A stretch of 59,128 bases of DNA from an uncultured Marivita sp. (GTDB lineage: Bacteria; Pseudomonadota; Alphaproteobacteria; Rhodobacterales; Rhodobacteraceae): assembly GCA_947503115.1 (NCBI GenBank), contig CANNCS010000009.1:1-59128 (forward strand), read 5' to 3'. A program made the position numbers and the translations under genes. The notes beneath the pieces were generated by a model. The model had not been told where the DNA came from. It worked only from the letters and a program-made list of their open reading frames with translations, and did not search any database. Within the stretch, counting starts at the first letter, position 1, and every line of letters starts with the position of its first letter. Below are positions 16,852 to 25,899 of this stretch, piece after piece.

Positions 16852-17844
16852 CTAGTCCGCACCCACGACGTCAAACTGCGCTTCACCATCGTCGAGGTGC
16901 CGACCCGTCACGGTCCGAGCCTGCGCGACGACGCACAGCCCTCGAACATCGACCCCGCGATCCTTGCGCAGCACCACATCATGGATTCCAAGCATTGCAA
17001 ATCCGGCGGTCTGCAAAAGGTCGCTGACATAGGTGCGGCTATGGGCAAAGCGCCGGGTCTCTTGCAACGTCACGTCACGCCCCACGGCGTGCTCTACAGT
17101 AAAAACAAGCATGCCACCGGGAGTGAGATTGGCCGCACACCAGCCAATAATGCGTTCGAGTGCACCAAGATAATTGAACACATCCGAAGCGACGATCAGC
17201 CCATAGGGTTGGTCGGGACGCGGCATCGCCTGAATGTCAGCCTTATCGAGCCGATCGTAAAGCCCCTTGGAAAAGGCTTCATCAAGCATGGCCTGTGACA
17301 GGTCCACACCTGTGAGATGACGGCAATGCGACCGTAGTACCGGGCCAATCAGTCCAGTTCCGCAGCCCAAATCCAGCGCCCGGTCGGCACTGGGCTCGGC
17401 AATCTGCGCCAAGGCGTCGGCAATGATCTGCGGCCCTTGATAATCGAGATGATCCAGCAAGGACGCTTCAAACCGCGGCGCGTACTGGTCAAAAAGCATC
17501 TCGACAAAGGCCGGTGGCATCGTATCGCTTAGCGGTTGTTCCCGCTGCAAGTCACACCGCAGGCCTGCGCCGAACGGGTCATCTGGTTGCTCTTGGATGG
17601 CCCGCCCCCAGGACCGCACCGCGCCAGTCAAATCACCCGCCCGTTCCAGATATTCGCCCAGACGGAACCAGCCCGCCCCCCATGTCGGCACAAGGTCCAA
17701 CGCACCTTGCAACACATCCACCGCCGCATCGAGGTCCCCAAGATACGCCAGAGTCTCGGCAAATTCCGCCCGCCTGTCGGCCTGCAGATCACCGGACGCA
17801 AACAGCTTTCCCACCATCTTTGTCTGTCCAAAAGGCCCGCTCAT
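16852..17844 (-). CDS. TPR-containing SAM-dependent methyltransferase
   Basis: 330 residues. The first 100 hold two to three TPR-like repeats (ETLAYLGDLDAAVDVLQGAL; FRLGEYLERAGDLTGAVRSW), then a class I methyltransferase domain with motif I ALDLGCGTGLIGP, GVDLSQAML and IVASDVFNYLG. This is the COG4976 type; its substrate is unknown. The start is MSGPFGQTK at 17844; a longer reading adds an Arg/Cys-rich leader that is unlikely. It lies convergent to the cyclase-like gene, with only 18 bases between stops, and divergent from the LysM gene. Confidence 0.85.
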   Translation of the reverse strand: MSGPFGQTKMVGKLFASGDLQADRRAEFAETLAYLGDLDAAVDVLQGALDLVPTWGAGWFRLGEYLERAGDLTGAVRSWGRAIQEQPDDPFGAGLRCDLQREQPLSDTMPPAFVEMLFDQYAPRFEASLLDHLDYQGPQIIADALAQIAEPSADRALDLGCGTGLIGPVLRSHCRHLTGVDLSQAMLDEAFSKGLYDRLDKADIQAMPRPDQPYGLIVASDVFNYLGALERIIGWCAANLTPGGMLVFTVEHAVGRDVTLQETRRFAHSRTYVSDLLQTAGFAMLGIHDVVLRKDRGVDVRGLCVVAQARTVTGRHLDDGEAQFDVVGAD

Positions 17845-18128
17845 TTGCCTGCAACAGCAGACCACGCGACGGGCGACACGTCGCACCAAAGTTCCGGTGC
17901 GCGAAGGGGCGTTAGCGCCATGCGAAGGTGTCTGTCAACTGGGCGCGTTTCGGTGGGCCTGCCGTTGGCCGTGCGTTCTAGGTCGCCACACCAACACGCA
18001 CCAAATGACAAGACTTGAACGAGAGGATCAGTTGGGGCAGCCTGACCGGGTATTTTAGCCCTGCACTGCGTCAGCACACTCATTTTTCAATGCTGTGACC
18101 CAGAGCATTTTTTGAAGGAAACGTAATT

Positions 18129-19064
18129 ATGGCGACACCTCGCCTGTGGCCAAACCCTTGGCCAAAGATCACCGCCAAAGTCACCGACTACTCTTCGCCG
18201 CAAACCGGCGCCTATACAGAATACGAACGCGGGTCATCTATCCTAGAAATCGAGAACTTTTGCGAACGTGTTGTGGTCGCGGGCGATTCTCTGAGCGCCT
18301 ATTCCATGGTGCTTTATGGAACATACAAAGAGATCAACGTCTGGGGCCGCCCGAAACAAGGGGTGCCTTATCCTTCGGATCTCAAGGACATCGAACCCAT
18401 CAGCAATCTCAATCTGATCCATGTCGGTGAGACTTTGGTGCATGGCGGCATGCTTGTAGAGATGAACAAACCCGCACCCCAACCCAAGAAGCCACCGAAA
18501 CTTGGCACCCGACCACCACCCGCAGTTGTCTTGCCGCACGGGATGGAAGTGGTCGCGGCAGACCTCTATGACGCAGCTGGATGGTCGGAATACATCACCA
18601 CGTTTCCGGGTGGTGGATATGTCATTCTTAAAGATATCCCGACATTTGTGTTTGGCGTGCAGTCGGCTGTCAAATCCCGCCCGATTTCGATCTTACACAT
18701 TCAGGTGCATGGCAATCCGGGAACAATGTATTTTGGGGACCCACTTAATGGCGGCGACATCCTCAACTCTGGAAGCCTGCCAAAGCACCGCGTGACGCTA
18801 CAAAAGCTCACGCCGAACTTTGCCCGCGACGCTTGGGTTGTCGTCCGGTCCTGCCAAACCGCACAGGATCTGTCCCCACTGCGCCAGTTGCGACAATTAT
18901 GGGGCGTTAACATATTTGCCGGCACCGGAAATTGGCGAAACGCACTGGATTTCAACGACGGCAAATATGTCGTGCTCGAACGTGGAGGCGCCGAATATTA
19001 TACCCTCAAGATGCCCGACCAGATCCAAAGTTCGTTGGCGCGCAAAGCTTGGAAGAATTGGTGA
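18129..19064 (+). CDS. LysM-like protein with a His/Cys (caspase-like) domain
   Basis: 311 residues, no signal peptide. Residues about 46-106 read as a LysM-type domain: VVVAGDSLSAYSMVLYG, a long insertion, then NLNLIHVGETL. A proline-rich linker (114-132) follows. The C-terminal part has LHIQVH194GNPG and, 48 residues on, VVVRSC242QTA, the strand-His-Gly...strand-Cys layout of clan CD cysteine peptidases (compare DUF4347 and toxin autoprocessing domains). Proteolytic activity is an inference from two residues. The ATG at 18129 has AAGGAA seven bases before it, and the gene is preceded by 284 bases from the divergent methyltransferase start. It abuts a tRNA-Leu. Alternative: a structural or catalytically dead domain. 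Confidence 0.5.
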   Translation: MATPRLWPNPWPKITAKVTDYSSPQTGAYTEYERGSSILEIENFCERVVVAGDSLSAYSMVLYGTYKEINVWGRPKQGVPYPSDLKDIEPISNLNLIHVGETLVHGGMLVEMNKPAPQPKKPPKLGTRPPPAVVLPHGMEVVAADLYDAAGWSEYITTFPGGGYVILKDIPTFVFGVQSAVKSRPISILHIQVHGNPGTMYFGDPLNGGDILNSGSLPKHRVTLQKLTPNFARDAWVVVRSCQTAQDLSPLRQLRQLWGVNIFAGTGNWRNALDFNDGKYVVLERGGAEYYTLKMPDQIQSSLARKAWKNW

Positions 19065-19144
19065 TATTTGCATTGCGAATACCAATCCCGAGACCGCGTC
19101 TCATCCAGTCAGGTAAGGTCAGCAAGCGACGTTTGAGTTGTTTG

Positions 19145-19228
19145 TGGTGCGGGTCAAGGGACTCGAACCCCCACGCCAAAGGCGCCAGAACCTAAATCTG
19201 GTGCGTCTACCAATTCCGCCACACCCGC
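19145..19228 (-). tRNA. tRNA-Leu (anticodon TAG)
   Basis: The minus strand reads GCGGGTGTGGCGGAATTGGT at the 5' end, has anticodon arm CCAGA-TTTAGGT-TCTGG (anticodon TAG), a long class II variable arm, GGTTCGAGTCC in the T arm, and an encoded CCA. Position 7 (G) faces G at position 66, a mismatch in the acceptor stem, and the last two T-stem pairs are G-U. This leaves the 3' half, which faces the LysM gene, less well matched than expected. Confidence 0.95.
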
Positions 19229-19269
19229 ACTGCGCTGGTCACTAGCAAAGGTCTCGACCCGATGCGAGC

Positions 19270-19291
19270 AGAATTTTCGTATGAAAAGTCT
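19270..19291. repeat. Imperfect copy of the TTCGTACGAA palindrome
   Basis: AGAATTTTCGTATGAAAAGTCT is a near-palindrome (written here in blocks: AGAATTTTCG, TATGAAAAGT, CT) lying 8 bases before the perfect copy at 19299. Together they form a tandem pair between nnr and the tRNA. Confidence 0.5.
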
Positions 19292-19298
19292 GGCGACT

Positions 19299-19322
19299 AA
19301 GAAACTTCGTACGAAGTTTCTT
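19299..19322. repeat. Perfect 24-bp palindrome overlapping the nnr stop
   Basis: A 24-base perfect palindrome with core CTTCGTACGAAG ends inside the TAA stop codon of nnr (19321-19323 on the minus strand). It shares its core and its position just after a gene with the element at 5832. Confidence 0.65.
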
Positions 19323-20961
19323 ACCGCTCAAGTGTTAAGAAAACTTTTGGCAGCATCTCGGGAAGGTCTTCTGCGATCAAACCGGGGCCAAATTGACGCG
19401 CGGCCTCGCAGTGGAGCCAAGCGGCAGCTTCGGCGACGCAGAAAAGATCGGGCGCGGTTTCCGGCGCAGCCAGACCCGCGATCAGACCAGCCAGCACGTC
19501 GCCTGCGCCTGCGGTCGCAAGCCACGGTGCCGCCCGGTCACCGTTGGCGCTGTGCACGCTGGCTCCGCCGCCGGGCTGCGCGATTACAGTATCTTCCCCC
19601 TTGAGCAGTACGATACAGCCTGCCCGGTCAGCCGCCATGCGCACCACGTCGATCTTGGACCGCTCCGCACGTTCGGATTGTGCCAGATCCGGGAAAAGAC
19701 GTGCGAATTCGCCTTCGTGAGGTGTCATCACAGTGCGCGGATGTGTCATTGCAAAAAGCGCTTCGGTATCGTCTTCGAACGAGGTCAGTGCGTCAGCGTC
19801 CAGTACCACTGCCGGGTCGCGCCACCCACGAACGCCCCGGCGATGTGCAAGGGCTGCGGCGACCAACTCTTGGGTGTCGCGTCCCACGCCCAATCCGGGA
19901 CCAAGGCACAGCGCAGTCACCCGATCGTCAATAGTCCGCCGAAACGCCTCGGCATCCGTGCAGGCGCGCAGCATCACGGCGTCAAGACGACAGGCGTTTT
20001 CAGTCAGCGCTTCGGGCGGACACAGGAGAGTGACAAGCCCCGCCCCGCTGCGCAACGCGGTTCGCGCGGCCATGCGCGCCGCACCGCCGCGGCCGGGCCC
20101 TCCGGCGCACACCACCACATGACCATAGTCATATTTATGCCCTTGCCCGCGCAGCTTGGTGACGACCGAACCGGGCCAAATTCGCAAGGGCAGTGCGCCG
20201 GATGAAAACACCGGAGCAGCCAGACGGGCGCGTTCTGGGTCAGGGGGTGTTCCGACCATTGCGCGCTCGGAGGCATCCGCCCCGCGTAGCCCAATGTCCA
20301 CGACTCGAATTTCGCCACACAGAGTTGGACCAAGACCCAGCTTGTGACCCGTCTTGAGACTGTGGAAGGCCACCGTCAATTGCGCGGAATTGAGAATTGG
20401 CATCCGGTCGTCTTCAGGTGCCGGAATCATCCCGGTGTCGAGGTTCAAACCAGACGGGCAATCAACTGCGAGGCGGCAGATCGATTGGCCGCGCTTCCAA
20501 TGCGCCATCATCCGATCCTCCAGAACCACGCCGAGATCTGGAGGCAACGGACGCGTCAATCCGGTGCCAAAGACCGCATCGACAAAAAGGTCAGGCCTTT
20601 CGCAGTCCCACACCGCCGCCGGGTCAAATGCCATGACCTGCCCCATGTTGCGCCATAGGTCATGGTTGTTCCTGGCGTCTGGTGGCAACTTGTCAGCAGT
20701 CCCATAGAGAAAGACATCGACGTCCCAGCCCCGGTCTTTCAAGCGCCGTGCGATGACAAACCCGTCGCCACCGTTGTTTCCCGGCCCGCAAAGGATCAAA
20801 GCGCGATGGTGTCCAGATGAAAACTTTGGCCACTTTCTTAACGTTGCGTCCACCGCGCCACGTCCGGCCCGTTCCATCAATTGCAGCCCGGTGACGCGGC
20901 CCGACTCGATTTCCGCGTGTTCGATGGCGCGCATCTGGGCGGAGGTGAGCAATTCGGCCAC
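19321..20961 (-). CDS. nnr: Bifunctional NAD(P)H-hydrate epimerase/dehydratase
   Basis: 546 residues with an N-terminal YjeF_N epimerase domain (MRAIEHAEIESGRVTGLQLMERAG; CGPGNNGGDGFVIARRL) and a C-terminal ribokinase-like ADP-dependent dehydratase (VVLDADALT; TPHEGEFARLFP; ATAGAGDVLAGLIAGL). Together they repair hydrated NADH and NADPH. Length and domain order are the standard bacterial fusion. Divergent from glnB; the stop codon lies in a palindromic repeat. Confidence 0.95.
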   Translation of the reverse strand: MAELLTSAQMRAIEHAEIESGRVTGLQLMERAGRGAVDATLRKWPKFSSGHHRALILCGPGNNGGDGFVIARRLKDRGWDVDVFLYGTADKLPPDARNNHDLWRNMGQVMAFDPAAVWDCERPDLFVDAVFGTGLTRPLPPDLGVVLEDRMMAHWKRGQSICRLAVDCPSGLNLDTGMIPAPEDDRMPILNSAQLTVAFHSLKTGHKLGLGPTLCGEIRVVDIGLRGADASERAMVGTPPDPERARLAAPVFSSGALPLRIWPGSVVTKLRGQGHKYDYGHVVVCAGGPGRGGAARMAARTALRSGAGLVTLLCPPEALTENACRLDAVMLRACTDAEAFRRTIDDRVTALCLGPGLGVGRDTQELVAAALAHRRGVRGWRDPAVVLDADALTSFEDDTEALFAMTHPRTVMTPHEGEFARLFPDLAQSERAERSKIDVVRMAADRAGCIVLLKGEDTVIAQPGGGASVHSANGDRAAPWLATAGAGDVLAGLIAGLAAPETAPDLFCVAEAAAWLHCEAARQFGPGLIAEDLPEMLPKVFLTLER

Positions 20962-20987
20962 GTCTGATCCTTCCCGCGATTCAATTG

Positions 20988-21004
20988 TGCGTACTTTTTG
21001 TGCA
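20988..21004. promoter_or_regulatory. Possible NtrC site upstream of glnB
   Basis: The 17-base stretch TGCGTACTTTTTGTGCA resembles the NtrC consensus TGCACCA-N3-TGGTGCA (right half 6 of 7, left half TGC only). It lies about 130 bases upstream of glnB, where NtrC acts in related Rhodobacter species. Moderate match only. Confidence 0.35.
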
Positions 21005-21100
21005 AATCGCTTATTTTCTGGGCGGCGATTTTCAATCCCAGCGCCTGATGCCCCTACATTTACCCTAGCTGATTGTGGCTCTCAAATAGAAGTGGTCTGA

Positions 21101-21469
<369 letters not shown>

Positions 21470-21524
21470 TCCGGCACCAAGACCATACGAACAACGACCC
21501 AAACTCAGTGAAAGGGAAGAGAGA

Positions 21525-22931
21525 ATGAGCACTGAAGCGCTTCTCAAGATGATTAAGGACGAAGATGTCGCCTATGTTGACATCCGGTTTACCGACCCGC
21601 GCGGCAAACTGCAGCACGTGACAGTGATGTCCGACCAAGTGGATGAAGACTTCCTCGAAGAAGGCTTCATGTTCGACGGTTCGTCCATCGCAGGCTGGAA
21701 GTCCATCGAAGCCTCCGACATGAAACTGATGCCCGACACTGAGAGCGCGTATATCGACCCGTTCTATGCTGAAAAGACTGTGTGTGTGCATTGCTCCGTT
21801 GTCGAACCCGACACAGGCGAGCCCTACAACCGCGATCCGCGCGGCACGGCAGCCAAGGCAGAAGCCTACCTCAAGTCCTCGGGTATTGGTGACGTTTCCT
21901 ACTTCGGCCCGGAAGCTGAATTCTTCCTGTTTGACGACGTGCGCTACGCAGTTGCACCGAACAAGGTGTCTTTCGAAGTCGACGCAGATCACGCGGCTTG
22001 GAACACAGACAGCGAATTCGAGATGGGCAACCTCGGCCACCGTCCGACCTACAAAGGCGGCTACTTCCCTGTGAACCCGTCCGACGACGGTCAGGACATC
22101 CGCTCCGAGATGCTGTCGACAATGAAGCGCATCGGCATGAAGGTTGATAAGCACCACCACGAAGTGGCGACCAGCCAGCACGAACTGGGCATGATCTTTG
22201 ACTCGCTGGTCAAGCAGGCGGACGAGCTTCAGAAGTTCAAGTACATCATCCACAACGTCGCACAGTCCTATGGCCGTTCGGCAACCTTCATGCCGAAGCC
22301 GCTCAAGGGCGACAACGGCTCGGGTATGCACGTCAACATGTCGATCTGGAAAGACGGCAAGCCGCTGTTCGCTGGCGACAAGTATGCCGACCTGAGCCAG
22401 GAAGCGCTGTACTTCATCGGCGGCATCCTGACCCACGCCAAAGCGCTCAACGCGTTCACCAACCCGTCGACCAACAGCTACAAGCGTCTGGTACCGGGTT
22501 ACGAAGCCCCCGTTCTGCGCGCGTATTCCGCACGCAACCGTTCGGGCTGCGTTCGTATTCCGTGGACCGAAAGCCCGAAGGCAAAGCGCGTCGAGGCCCG
22601 TTTCCCCGATCCCACCGCAAACCCCTACCTGTGCTTTGCGGCACTGCTGATGGCCGGTCTTGACGGTATCACCAACAAGATCGATCCGGGCGAAGCCATG
22701 GACAAGAACCTCTACGATCTGCCTGCAGAAGAGCTGGCCGGCATCCCGACAGTTTGCGGAAGCCTGCGCGAAGCAATCTCCGAGCTTCAGGCCGACTACG
22801 AGTTCCTGCTCGCCGGTGACGTGTTCACCAAAGACCAGATCGACGGCTACATCGACCTGAAGATGGAAGAGATCGAAGCCTACGAAATGACACCGCACCC
22901 GGTGGAATTCGCGCTGTATTACAGCAGCTGA
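21525..22931 (+). CDS. glnA: Glutamine synthetase type I
   Basis: 468 residues, exactly the length of the GSI-beta class. [11 protein letters not shown], the [19 protein letters not shown] region and NRSGCVRIP are present, and Y397 in NLYDLPAEE is the adenylylation site. It makes glutamine from glutamate, ammonia and ATP. The start is the ATG at 21525 ([10 protein letters not shown]) with AAGGGAAGA upstream. Downstream of glnB and followed by a strong terminator. Confidence 0.99.
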   Translation: MSTEALLKMIKDEDVAYVDIRFTDPRGKLQHVTVMSDQVDEDFLEEGFMFDGSSIAGWKSIEASDMKLMPDTESAYIDPFYAEKTVCVHCSVVEPDTGEPYNRDPRGTAAKAEAYLKSSGIGDVSYFGPEAEFFLFDDVRYAVAPNKVSFEVDADHAAWNTDSEFEMGNLGHRPTYKGGYFPVNPSDDGQDIRSEMLSTMKRIGMKVDKHHHEVATSQHELGMIFDSLVKQADELQKFKYIIHNVAQSYGRSATFMPKPLKGDNGSGMHVNMSIWKDGKPLFAGDKYADLSQEALYFIGGILTHAKALNAFTNPSTNSYKRLVPGYEAPVLRAYSARNRSGCVRIPWTESPKAKRVEARFPDPTANPYLCFAALLMAGLDGITNKIDPGEAMDKNLYDLPAEELAGIPTVCGSLREAISELQADYEFLLAGDVFTKDQIDGYIDLKMEEIEAYEMTPHPVEFALYYSS

Positions 22932-22954
22932 TCTGTTCGATCGGATACACATCA

Positions 22955-22986
22955 AGAAAGGCGTCCTTCGGGGCGCCTTTTTTCTT
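22955..22986 (+). terminator. glnA terminator
   Basis: AAAGGCGTCC and GGGCGCCTTT pair around a TTCG tetraloop and run into T6, 24 bases after the glnA stop. Confidence 0.95.
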
Positions 22987-23133
22987 GTCTGATACCGAAG
23001 CAACGATTTGTTTAAGGTTGCCCAAGAATGGCCCTTCTTCCGACGCAGGCAGGTCCAATCCAGTTGTGAATTTCAGATGTGTTTCGGCCCTCGGGCCGGA
23101 CATTTGCGATGCACCGGCACAAGGATTGACCCA

Positions 23134-23646
23134 ATGAGTACCGATTTTCAGGACCGGATTGCGCGGCTCAATGCCAAGAACGGCGCGCAGCCATCCCAAA
23201 CGCCACCTCCTCCTCCGTCGCGTGGCGGCAGTGGCAACGGCCCCCAAGGTCCAAAGGACAAAGGCCCCAAGGGGTCGATGGTAAAATACATTCTCTTTGG
23301 AGTTCTGGTCCTTGTTGTGATGCCGATTGGTGCCGCAATGGGCACGATCTATTTCGCCCAGAACGGAGAAAAGCTCGCCAACATCTCTGCTGCGGTGCAG
23401 AATACGGCAGCGGGAACATCTATGCTGAAGACGATTTATATTGACGGCAATGACGACCCCGAGATCCGCGAAGCGCGCCAATCGATCTCCACAATGGGCC
23501 TTCGTCTAACCACGGGAAATGTGACGAAAGAAGAGGCCGAGTACTACAGCACGCTTGAGGGGCAAATGGAGTTGGCCGACCAAGCCAAGAAGGCCTACAA
23601 TTTTGAAAAACTGAAAGAGCAGGCCAAAGAGCATTACGGCAAGTGA
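23134..23646 (+). CDS. Hypothetical single-pass membrane protein
   Basis: 170 residues. The N-terminal 45 are polar with a proline run (PPPPPSRGGSGNG), followed by a membrane helix (YILFGVLVLVVMPIGAAMG, about 51-70) and a soluble C-terminal part with coiled-coil-like charge (QMELADQAKKAYNFEKLKEQ). The ATG at 23134 has AAGGA upstream. It is not recognised; small anchored proteins of this layout occur after glnA in related genomes, but no function is known to me. Confidence 0.6.
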   Translation: MSTDFQDRIARLNAKNGAQPSQTPPPPPSRGGSGNGPQGPKDKGPKGSMVKYILFGVLVLVVMPIGAAMGTIYFAQNGEKLANISAAVQNTAAGTSMLKTIYIDGNDDPEIREARQSISTMGLRLTTGNVTKEEAEYYSTLEGQMELADQAKKAYNFEKLKEQAKEHYGK

Positions 23647-23726
23647 TCTGGCCACGGGTTCACGCTTGCTCAGAACACCGTATTTGTTAACGTCCCTCCA
23701 ATCAAAATGTGTTGGAGTGTTCATTA

Positions 23727-24542
23727 ATGCGTCGTTTTATTGCTGCTGCCTGCCTGTCGTTTTGCGCTACTGTTCCCGCCTATTCGGCTGAATGCATCAC
23801 GAGCAAGGGCGCGTTTGCGCAGTACAAGCAGATGCTTGCCGGTCAGGCAGCGGCTTCGGGTGTCGGTCAACGCGGGCTGACGGCTTTGCAGAATGCCCGC
23901 CTGTCAAACATCACATGGCGCTTTGAATCCAATCCAGGTAATCAGACCGGCACGTTGCAGGGCGACCCAGCCAAATTTTTGGCCAAGCGGTCAGGCAGCA
24001 CAGCCGAAAGCTTTATCAATCAGACCCGGAACAAGATCGCGCGAAATCCTAAAACGTTCTCGTCGATCGAACAGAACTTCGGCGTGCCTGCGGGTATTCT
24101 CGCCACGATTTGGGGGCTGGAGACAAGTTGGGGCGGCTATCTTGGCGGCACCTCTGTCGTTGATGGCGCAGTCACGCTGTCGTCCTATTGCCGCCGCCAC
24201 CCGCGGTTCGAGCCACATGCGATTGCCGCCTTGGACATGGTGGACAGCGGCGTCCTGTCGCCCAGCACCAAAGGCGGTCCGTCGGGAGAACTGGGGCATA
24301 TGCAGTTTCTTGCCGGAAACTGGCTGGAATACCAAGTCGATGGCAATGGCGATGGTGTCGCTGATCCCTATAACGCAGTCGATGCTTTGGCGTCAGCCGC
24401 CAACATGCTGCGCCGCAATGGGTGGCAACCCGGCCAGCCGTTTGGCGAAGGCACACCGAATTACAACGTCTTGTCGGTCTGGAACGACAGCGGCAACTAC
24501 CTGCGCGCCATCGTTTATTCCGCCCAGCGCGCGGGGAGTTAA
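23727..24542 (+). CDS. Lytic murein transglycosylase, MltB-like
   Basis: 271 residues with a signal peptide (MRRFIAAACLSFCATVPAYSA). The catalytic-domain signature is GIWGLETSWGGYLGG-like (TIWGLETSWGGYLGG) with the acid Glu in GLE, and GELGHMQFLAGNW plus DAVDALASAANML follow. This is the SLT_2/MltB fold, which cleaves peptidoglycan glycan strands to anhydro-muropeptides. The C-terminal peptidoglycan-binding domain common in alphaproteobacterial MltB proteins is absent, so this is a short version. GGAG precedes the ATG at 23727. Confidence 0.85.
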   Translation: MRRFIAAACLSFCATVPAYSAECITSKGAFAQYKQMLAGQAAASGVGQRGLTALQNARLSNITWRFESNPGNQTGTLQGDPAKFLAKRSGSTAESFINQTRNKIARNPKTFSSIEQNFGVPAGILATIWGLETSWGGYLGGTSVVDGAVTLSSYCRRHPRFEPHAIAALDMVDSGVLSPSTKGGPSGELGHMQFLAGNWLEYQVDGNGDGVADPYNAVDALASAANMLRRNGWQPGQPFGEGTPNYNVLSVWNDSGNYLRAIVYSAQRAGS

Positions 24543-24545
24543 AGG

Positions 24546-24959
24546 TCAGGGGATCATACCGATCAAACCGATACCAAGGCAGACCACTCCGCCGGCAGAC
24601 AAAGCGATCCCCAAAGTGGCATCCGTTTTGCGGTCGGCGACCACAACAGCGGTGGCGTGTGTCAAATCTAGAATGGCGTGTGTGCTGCCGACCTCAAAAT
24701 CAAAACTGGTATCCGCCATGTTGGTCGGTTTGTTCACTTTTCGGCCATCGGCATCCGTGAATTGAAAGGTCGGCCAATAGCTTTTGCGCCCTTCGTCGTT
24801 TTTGAGAACCGAAACTGACGTGACTCTGGCATCGTGGCGCGTGCCGTGAACACGAAAATAGCGGGTTTGCTGAATCGATCTATTGCCAAAAGCGGTCAGC
24901 ACAATTCCAAATGCGGCCAGCACCGCAGCCCCGAAAAAGGGGATATTGGAAAAAAACAT
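24546..24959 (-). CDS. DUF3592-like membrane protein
   Basis: 137 residues with a membrane segment at each end (MFFSNIPFFGAAVLAAFGIVLTAF; LSAGGVVCLGIGLIGMIP). The soluble middle contains RHDARVTSVSV and SYWPTFQFTDADGR, the beta-rich signature of DUF3592 proteins. The start at 24959 avoids a 36-residue leader that reads as non-coding. Its stop is 4 bases from the convergent transglycosylase stop. Function unknown. Confidence 0.7.
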   Translation of the reverse strand: MFFSNIPFFGAAVLAAFGIVLTAFGNRSIQQTRYFRVHGTRHDARVTSVSVLKNDEGRKSYWPTFQFTDADGRKVNKPTNMADTSFDFEVGSTHAILDLTHATAVVVADRKTDATLGIALSAGGVVCLGIGLIGMIP

Positions 24960-24996
24960 TGATAAATACTCCGTCAATATGCGCGGAGTTTCTACA

Positions 24997-25737
24997 TTAG
25001 GTTGAAGATTGTTCAAGCGACTCTCGCTTGAGTATAAACGTGTGTATCGTGAACAACACGTCGTCACTATCTGGCAATCGCCAAAGCACCTGACGTTCGG
25101 TGCGCAAATAGGGTGTCTTGCCCACTTCCGTCAGTGGTCGAGGTTCGGTTTCCGCGCGCGGTTGATACAGGTTCGGATCGTCGTACCACAGCGCGTTGAA
25201 TCGCCAGATCGGCAATCCATGCCGCACACCGTTAAACAATCGCTGCACCCGTCGGGCGATATCGTCAGTATAGCTTTTGACCGGGATGTGGATATGGGTC
25301 AGCGGATGGCCGATCTTTTCGCGCAGCCGCCAGCTTGCCGGGAAACACAAAACTGCCCCTGTCAAAACATGCTCGTTTCCACGCTTTTCCATCAGACAGA
25401 TGTCGCTTTGCACGATTTGACCTAGCGTTCCGAACGGATCTGATGTGTCGATCTGGACGCGCCGTCCATCGGGGCAGGTGATCTGATCACCAGCCCGCGC
25501 AAACCCCGGCGGCAGATGGTCCAGTACGGCCCTCATCATCTTGGACAGGGTTTCTGGATCGGGATCCGCGGTTGCGATCACATCGTCCCGCCGCGACGCC
25601 ATGAGCCGCATCCGCTCGGCCATTTGCGGGGCATAGGCCTCGTCCACCAGAAACCATGGATCGTCGCCCAAAGGTGCAATCCCCGGAAGCGGTCGGGGTA
25701 CCATCACATCATAGGGCAAGGCGCGTTGCAGGATCAT
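24997..25737 (-). CDS. DUF3445 haem-dependent N-demethylase-like protein
   Basis: 246 residues of the DUF3445 family, whose characterised relative is the alpha subunit of the haem-dependent oxidative N-demethylase that converts secondary methylamines to primary amines. Recognisable are LCFPASWRLREKIGHPLTHIHIPV and the R-x-N/x-W-x-I-like stretch PIWRFNALWYDDP, then TERQVLWRLPDS. The beta to delta subunits are not in the window. It lies head to head with dddP; the pairing of a demethylase-like protein with a DMSP lyase is suggestive but unproven. Confidence 0.8.
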   Translation of the reverse strand: MILQRALPYDVMVPRPLPGIAPLGDDPWFLVDEAYAPQMAERMRLMASRRDDVIATADPDPETLSKMMRAVLDHLPPGFARAGDQITCPDGRRVQIDTSDPFGTLGQIVQSDICLMEKRGNEHVLTGAVLCFPASWRLREKIGHPLTHIHIPVKSYTDDIARRVQRLFNGVRHGLPIWRFNALWYDDPNLYQPRAETEPRPLTEVGKTPYLRTERQVLWRLPDSDDVLFTIHTFILKRESLEQSST

Positions 25738-25899
25738 GCCGCAGGATTAGCCCAGCGGCGATGCAGAGAAAAGACACTGCAGGCATCCGAATGCATGTGC
25801 AGCAAGGCGAAAAGCGTCATCCACTCCACCGAACAAGGTCGCAAATCGGCGCGTTTATGGGGCGCGACCTCTTCAGCATCGCTGGCAGGAGGCGGCGCT

